The notes below the pieces were generated by a model, which was not told the origin of the DNA, did no database searches, and saw only the letters and a program-made list of their open reading frames with translations. The position numbers and the translations under genes are program-made. This document shows, one piece after another, positions 59,593 through 64,000 of a stretch of 64,000 nt of DNA (the first letter of the stretch is position 1; every line of letters begins with the position of its first letter). This DNA is from Bradyrhizobium sp. CCBAU 53421 (GTDB taxonomy: Bacteria > Pseudomonadota > Alphaproteobacteria > Rhizobiales > Xanthobacteraceae): the NCBI RefSeq assembly GCF_015291625.1, contig NZ_CP030047.1, forward strand, positions 434,001-498,000. The letters run 5' to 3'.

Positions 59593-59888
59593 CGCGCGAG
59601 CCTCCTCCCTGGATCCGTGGCGTGGTCGACGCTTCTTCTTGGCCGGACGTCTGAGCGCAGGATAGGCCGCTTTCGCGGTTTGCCAAGCCGACCAACGGCC
59701 GATGCCGCGATTGAACGGCGGCGTTCCAGAGATTGTCGGTTTCATCCAAGCCGCTGGGGCGAACGGCCCGTAGCCTGCTTTGCGTCTCGGCGACAGCGCC
59801 AGCGGCCAAGACCCAATTGACGCAACGCACCATCTCCCGGCGACACGGCGGGTGTGAGCGCGTGCGAGCAAGACAACAGGAGGAAACG

Positions 59889-61529
59889 ATGACCGAGACC
59901 GTCACAAGGTCGAATGGAAGCAATGGTGCGCGTGCAACGACCAAGCTCGACGCCGTGGTCGTCGGCGCCGGCGTCGCCGGTCTTTATCAACTGTTCCGCC
60001 TGCGCGAGCAGGGGCTGAGCGTCAGGGCGATCGATGCCGGGTCAAGCGTCGGCGGCACTTGGTACTGGAACCGCTATCCCGGCGCTCGCTTCGATTCCGA
60101 AGGCCATACCTATCAGTACCTGTTCTCCGAGGACCTGTACAAAGGCTGGAGCTGGACCGAGCGGTTCCCGGGCCAGCCGGAGATCGAGCGCTGGCTGAAT
60201 TATGTCGCCGACCGCCTCGACCTCAGGAAGGACATCCAGTTCGGCACCACGGTGAAGAGTGCACACTTCAACGAGGCGACGCAGCGATGGCAGGTCGCGA
60301 CGGACAAGGGCGAGGTGATCGATGCACAGTTCCTGGTCACCTGCTGCGGCATGCTGTCGGCCCCGCACGTGTCCTTCCCGGGACAGGAGACATTCAAGGG
60401 TGAGCTGTTCCACACCGCGCGCTGGCCCAAGGGACCCATCGAGCTTGCCGGCAAACGCGTCGGCGTGGTCGGCAACGGCGCGACAGGGATCCAGGTGATC
60501 CAGTCGATCGCCGGCGAGGTCGGTCATCTCAAGGTGTTCATCCGCACCCCGCAATACATCATCCCGATGAAGAACCCGAAGTGGGACGCGGCGGACGCCG
60601 AGGCCTACAAGTCGAAGTTCAAATTCCTGACCGAACGGCTGCCGAAGACATTCACCGGCTTCGAATTCGATTTCGAGCACGCCTGGGCCGACCTGACGCC
60701 GCAGCAGCGCCGTCAGGTGATTGAGGACTGCTGGAATGACGGATCGCTCAAATTGTGGGTCTCATCATTTGCCGAACTGTTCTTCGACGAAGCCGTCAAC
60801 GCCGAGATCACCGAATTCGTGCGCGAGAAGATGCGTGAGCGGATCAGGGATCCCAAACTGTGCGAACAGCTAATTCCGTCCGATTACGGCTTCGGCACGC
60901 ACCGGGTGCCGTTGGAGAGCAATTTCCTCGAGGCCTTCCACCGTCCCAATGTCGAGATCGTCAGTGTCAAGAACAATCCGATCCTCCGCATCACGCCTGA
61001 GGGCATCCAGACCGCCGATGGCACGGTGCACGCGTTCGACGTCATCATCCTGGCCACCGGATTCGACGCCGGAACGGGGGCGTTGACGCGGATCGACATC
61101 CGCGGTCGCGAAGGGCGATCGCTGAAGGATGATTGGGGCAGGGACATCCGCACCACGATGGGCTTGCAGGTTCATGGCTATCCGAACCTGTTCACGACAG
61201 CGGTGCCGCTCGCGCCATCGGCCGCGCTTTGCAACATGACCACCTGCCTGCAGCAGCAGGTCGAGTGGATCGCCGATTGCATCAAGTATTTGCGCGGCAA
61301 GAACCTGAACGTGATCGAGCCGACCAGGGATACCGAGGATCAGTGGGTGGCGCATCACGACGAGACCGCCAACGCAACGCTGATCGCCAAGACCAACTCC
61401 TGGTACCTCGGCTCGAATGTCGAGGGCAAGCCGCGCCGGGTGCTGTCCTATTGCGGCGGCGTCGGCACCTATCGCCAGAAATGCGACGAGGTCGCCGCGA
61501 GCGGCTATCAGGGCTTTGCCATGCAGTAG
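59889..61529 (+). CDS. Baeyer-Villiger monooxygenase (flavin-dependent)
   Basis: 546 residues from ATG 59889, with CAGGAGG upstream. FAD motif [10 protein letters not shown] at ~25-33, the BVMO fingerprint [12 protein letters not shown] at 169-180 (F-x-G-x3-H-x3-W-P), and the NADP motif [10 protein letters not shown] at ~193-202. These define a type I BVMO of the cyclohexanone-monooxygenase kind, which turns ketones into esters or lactones with NADPH and oxygen. The next gene encodes an esterase-like protein, the natural follow-up step. A ketone substrate cannot be identified from sequence. Confidence 0.95.
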   Translation: MTETVTRSNGSNGARATTKLDAVVVGAGVAGLYQLFRLREQGLSVRAIDAGSSVGGTWYWNRYPGARFDSEGHTYQYLFSEDLYKGWSWTERFPGQPEIERWLNYVADRLDLRKDIQFGTTVKSAHFNEATQRWQVATDKGEVIDAQFLVTCCGMLSAPHVSFPGQETFKGELFHTARWPKGPIELAGKRVGVVGNGATGIQVIQSIAGEVGHLKVFIRTPQYIIPMKNPKWDAADAEAYKSKFKFLTERLPKTFTGFEFDFEHAWADLTPQQRRQVIEDCWNDGSLKLWVSSFAELFFDEAVNAEITEFVREKMRERIRDPKLCEQLIPSDYGFGTHRVPLESNFLEAFHRPNVEIVSVKNNPILRITPEGIQTADGTVHAFDVIILATGFDAGTGALTRIDIRGREGRSLKDDWGRDIRTTMGLQVHGYPNLFTTAVPLAPSAALCNMTTCLQQQVEWIADCIKYLRGKNLNVIEPTRDTEDQWVAHHDETANATLIAKTNSWYLGSNVEGKPRRVLSYCGGVGTYRQKCDEVAASGYQGFAMQ

Positions 61530-61620
61530 CGCCCGATCGGGATACGGCGCCGCGGTCTTCACTGACCGCGCCGCCGCCCACGATCGATCACATCACAAAG
61601 CAGAATATCGGAGGACGACA

Positions 61621-62814
61621 ATGAGCACGAATTTTGGTGCGGCAGCAGATGCGATTCTCGACGGCGTCGTGACATCCAACCCGCGCGTTCCCGGCGTCGT
61701 TGCCATGGTGACCGACCGCCACCGCAACATCTACGAAGGCGCGGCCGGCAAGCGCCGCCTCGACCAACCGGCGGACATGACGACCGACAGTGTGTTTGCC
61801 ATCTTCTCGACCACCAAGGCGATCACCGGGACGGCGGTCCTGCAACTCGTCGAGGAAGGCAAGCTCGATCTCGACGCGCCGGCCAAGACCTACGCGCCCG
61901 ACCTCGGCAAGCTCCAGGTCATCGAGGGCTTCGACGACAAGGGCGAGCCGCGACTGCGTGCGCCGAAACGCGACATCACGACACGCATGTTGATGGTCCA
62001 CAGCGCCGGCCTCGGCTACGACTTCATCAATCACACCTATAATCGCCTCGCGCAGGAGAAGGGGCAGCCCAGCGTGATCACGGCGTCCAAGGCTTCGTTG
62101 ATGACGCCGCTGTTGTTCGATCCCGGCGAGCGATGGGAGTACGGCACCAACATGGATTGGTGCGGCCAGATCGTCGAGTCGATCGCCGGCCGCCGGCTCG
62201 GCGAGGTCTTCAAGACACGGATCTTCGAGCCGCTCGGAATCCTGGACACGGCCTTCGAGCTCACCGACGCGATGCGTCGCAAGCTCGCCGGCATTCACGC
62301 CCGCAACGCCGACGGCTCGCTCACGCCGATGGATTTCGAGCTGCCGGCCAATCCGGAGATCCATATGGGCGGCCACGGGCTCTACGGCACGATCGGCGAC
62401 TACATGCGCTTCATCCGGATGTGGCTGAACGACGGCGCCGGCGGGCATGGCCGGGTCCTGAAGGCCGAGACCGTGCGGATGGCGGAGAAGAACCATCTCG
62501 GCAACAACAAGGTCACCGCGATCACCGGCGTGATCACCTCGCTCGCCAACGACGCCGAGTTCTTCCCCGGCCAGTCGAAATCATGGGCGCTCAGCTTCAT
62601 GATCAATGACGAGCAAGCTCCGACCGGCCGCCCCGCCGGTGCGCTCGGCTGGGCCGGTCTTGCCAATTTGTTCTACTGGATCGATCGTCAGAACGGCTTC
62701 GGCGGATTCTGGGCGACGCAGATCCTGCCGTTTGGCGATCCGACATCCTTCATCGGCTACATCAACTTCGAGACCGCGTTCTACGAGGCCCTGAGGCTGC
62801 GCAAGGCGGGTTAA
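61621..62814 (+). CDS. Serine hydrolase of the beta-lactamase/EstB esterase family
   Basis: 397 residues from ATG 61621, with GGAGGACGACA upstream. The S-x-x-K motif is [10 protein letters not shown] (Ser63, Lys66), and the Tyr-x-x-like YGTN at ~174 is in the second motif position. A His-containing [11 protein letters not shown] stretch follows. There is no signal peptide, so it works in the cytoplasm like EstB-type esterases and not like a secreted beta-lactamase. It starts 91 bases after the BVMO and would hydrolyse the ester or lactone formed. It ends at a strong hairpin. Confidence 0.93.
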   Translation: MSTNFGAAADAILDGVVTSNPRVPGVVAMVTDRHRNIYEGAAGKRRLDQPADMTTDSVFAIFSTTKAITGTAVLQLVEEGKLDLDAPAKTYAPDLGKLQVIEGFDDKGEPRLRAPKRDITTRMLMVHSAGLGYDFINHTYNRLAQEKGQPSVITASKASLMTPLLFDPGERWEYGTNMDWCGQIVESIAGRRLGEVFKTRIFEPLGILDTAFELTDAMRRKLAGIHARNADGSLTPMDFELPANPEIHMGGHGLYGTIGDYMRFIRMWLNDGAGGHGRVLKAETVRMAEKNHLGNNKVTAITGVITSLANDAEFFPGQSKSWALSFMINDEQAPTGRPAGALGWAGLANLFYWIDRQNGFGGFWATQILPFGDPTSFIGYINFETAFYEALRLRKAG

Positions 62815-62861
62815 GGCGTCTTCGAGCAAACTCGATAAGAAAAGCTCGTGAAGATGAGAGC

Positions 62862-62897
62862 CCAGAGCGCGTTCCGATTTTATCGGAGCGGCTCTGG
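62862..62897. terminator. Hairpin between the esterase and sensor kinase genes
   Basis: CCAGAGC (62862-62868) and GCTCTGG (62891-62897) form the outer stem. GTTCCGATT and TATCGGAGC extend it with a TTT loop centre and a bulge. It sits 47 bases after the esterase stop and 20 bases before the convergent kinase stop, so it can terminate both. Confidence 0.6.
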
Positions 62898-62917
62898 TCG
62901 TGGCCGCCGCTGCTCGA

Positions 62918-64000
62918 TCAGCACGCCGGCTGAAGCGTTGGAAACACCACGCGCATGCAGGCGCCGCCGGACGGCGCCTGATCGACCTCGATCCGGCCGC
63001 CATGCAGGCGCATGATGGTCTGCACCAGATCGAGGCCGAGACCGGCGCCGCGCCCGCCGGGATGCAGCCGGCGGAACGGCTCCAGGATCTGCTCGCGCTC
63101 GTCGGGCGGAATGCCGTCGCCATCGTCGCAGACCTCGATCCGGCCGGCTGCCCCCACCCGAACCAGGATCGTGCCGCGCCGCTGCCCGTGATCGACGGCA
63201 TTCTGCACGAGATTGGTGAGGGCGCGTTCGAGCGAGGTCTGGTCGCCGGTCACCATGATTCTCTCGACGTCGTGTTCGAACGACATTTCGTATCCCGCCG
63301 CGAAAGCCAGCGGCGCGAGGTCGAGGACGACCTGCCGCGCGATGCCGACGAGATCGACCGGGCCGAACGTGTCGGCGCGCTGGTCGAGCCGCTGCAGGTC
63401 CAGCAGCTGGCCCGCCATGACGCTGAGCCGGGTTGCGTCTTCGAGCAGATGGGTCTTCTCCGGTCCAGCCCGCAGCGAAGCGACCCGTGTCGAGAGGATA
63501 GCGATCGGCGTGCGCAGCTCATGCGCGGCATCGGCGAGGAAGCGGCGGTGGCGTTCGTAACCCTTGTCGAGGCGGTCGAGCGCGGCATTGATGGCCTTGA
63601 CCAGCGGGGTGATCTCGACCGGGACCTCGTCGAGCGGCAGCTGCACGCCGCGCTGGTCGATGTCGATGCGTTCGGCCTGCGCCGCGACCATTGCGAGGCC
63701 CTTCATGGCCCGGCGCACCACGAACGGGGTCGCGACCAGCGTCGCCAGCGTCATCAGCACGATGATCGGCAGGATCATATTGAGGAACAGCAGCGGCGTG
63801 CTCTCCAGCGCGCGCCACACCGAGAGCTGGCCGTATGTGCCGGTCAAGATCTGGATCCGTCCCGCAGGCGTGTCGACCCATTTGACGAGACCCGCGGGCC
63901 GCGCGGCTTGCGCGGCATTCCATTTGAGCCGCGCCTCGCTGACATGATCGAGGCTTGACGCGATCGGCGCGAATTGCGCGGGCACCGCACCTTCGGCGAG
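62918..64000 (-). CDS. Two-component sensor histidine kinase, N-terminus outside the window
   Basis: The frame is open to the right edge, so the gene starts outside the window; ~361 residues are visible. A periplasmic segment precedes a transmembrane helix (LLFLNMILPIIVLMTLATLV). HAMP-like residues follow, then the H box DAAHELRTPIAIL with the phosphorylated His. The catalytic domain has N-box NLVQNAVDH, G1 DDGDGIPP and G2 GRGAGLGLDLV, so the ATPase is intact. The signal and the partner response regulator are not visible. Confidence 0.95.
   Translation of the reverse strand, partial: LAEGAVPAQFAPIASSLDHVSEARLKWNAAQAARPAGLVKWVDTPAGRIQILTGTYGQLSVWRALESTPLLFLNMILPIIVLMTLATLVATPFVVRRAMKGLAMVAAQAERIDIDQRGVQLPLDEVPVEITPLVKAINAALDRLDKGYERHRRFLADAAHELRTPIAILSTRVASLRAGPEKTHLLEDATRLSVMAGQLLDLQRLDQRADTFGPVDLVGIARQVVLDLAPLAFAAGYEMSFEHDVERIMVTGDQTSLERALTNLVQNAVDHGQRRGTILVRVGAAGRIEVCDDGDGIPPDEREQILEPFRRLHPGGRGAGLGLDLVQTIMRLHGGRIEVDQAPSGGACMRVVFPTLQPAC

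Noticed and set aside
61621..62814. Beta-lactamase (antibiotic resistance gene)
   Set aside because: S-x-x-K and Tyr motifs are shared with EstB esterases. There is no signal peptide, and the gene follows a BVMO, so an esterase role fits better.

Overview
The window is GC-rich, densely packed chromosomal DNA of an alphaproteobacterium. It is most likely a Bradyrhizobium or a close relative. That is inferred from the gene order sucC-sucD-sucA-sucB-lpd, the split ATP synthase operon atpHAGDC, the cluster rplU-rpmA-obgE-proB-proA-nadD-rsfS-rlmH-envC-ctpA, and several dispersed palindromic elements of a kind I associate with Bradyrhizobium intergenic DNA. No database search was possible.

Layout. 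Positions 1-8.7 kb hold the 2-oxoglutarate dehydrogenase and succinyl-CoA ligase genes of the TCA cycle, with three non-TCA genes in or beside them (DUF1579, an SDR, a small membrane protein). 9.4-14.1 kb holds a DUF4337 protein, xerC, priA and an RlpA-like protein. 14.7-19.8 kb is the F1 part of ATP synthase (atpHAGDC). It is followed by a membrane-anchored class III cyclase and an AraC regulator. 22.9-37.1 kb is a long minus-strand housekeeping block: two RppH-type Nudix hydrolases, a YibQ-type deacetylase relative, CtpA, an EnvC-like factor, rlmH, rsfS, nadD, proA, proB, obgE, MaoC, a GNAT, rpmA and rplU. One plus-strand EamA transporter interrupts it.

From 37.4 kb the content is more accessory. 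There is a GlxA-type regulator divergent from an SDR, a ROK-fold protein whose halves appear in swapped order, an alpha/beta hydrolase and tRNA-Ser(CGA) with a truncated GNAT behind it. Next come an ArsR/DHA2 exporter module, an ECF41 sigma factor co-transcribed with a flavodoxin behind a candidate self-recognised promoter, an ABC-F ATPase and a YegD-like Hsp70. A gcd-porin operon for periplasmic glucose oxidation follows, then a methyltransferase, a LysR/SRPBCC/MFS group and an aldo/keto reductase. An AraC regulator divergent from a Baeyer-Villiger monooxygenase-esterase pair comes next. The 5'-truncated gene of a sensor histidine kinase runs off the right end.

I see no CRISPR array, transposase, prophage, toxin-antitoxin pair or defence system. 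The least ordinary items are the apparent circular permutation of the ROK protein, the ECF41 promoter match, a perfect palindrome holding the stop codons of two convergent genes, a coding tail made from a dispersed repeat, and a palindromic element inside the atp operon.
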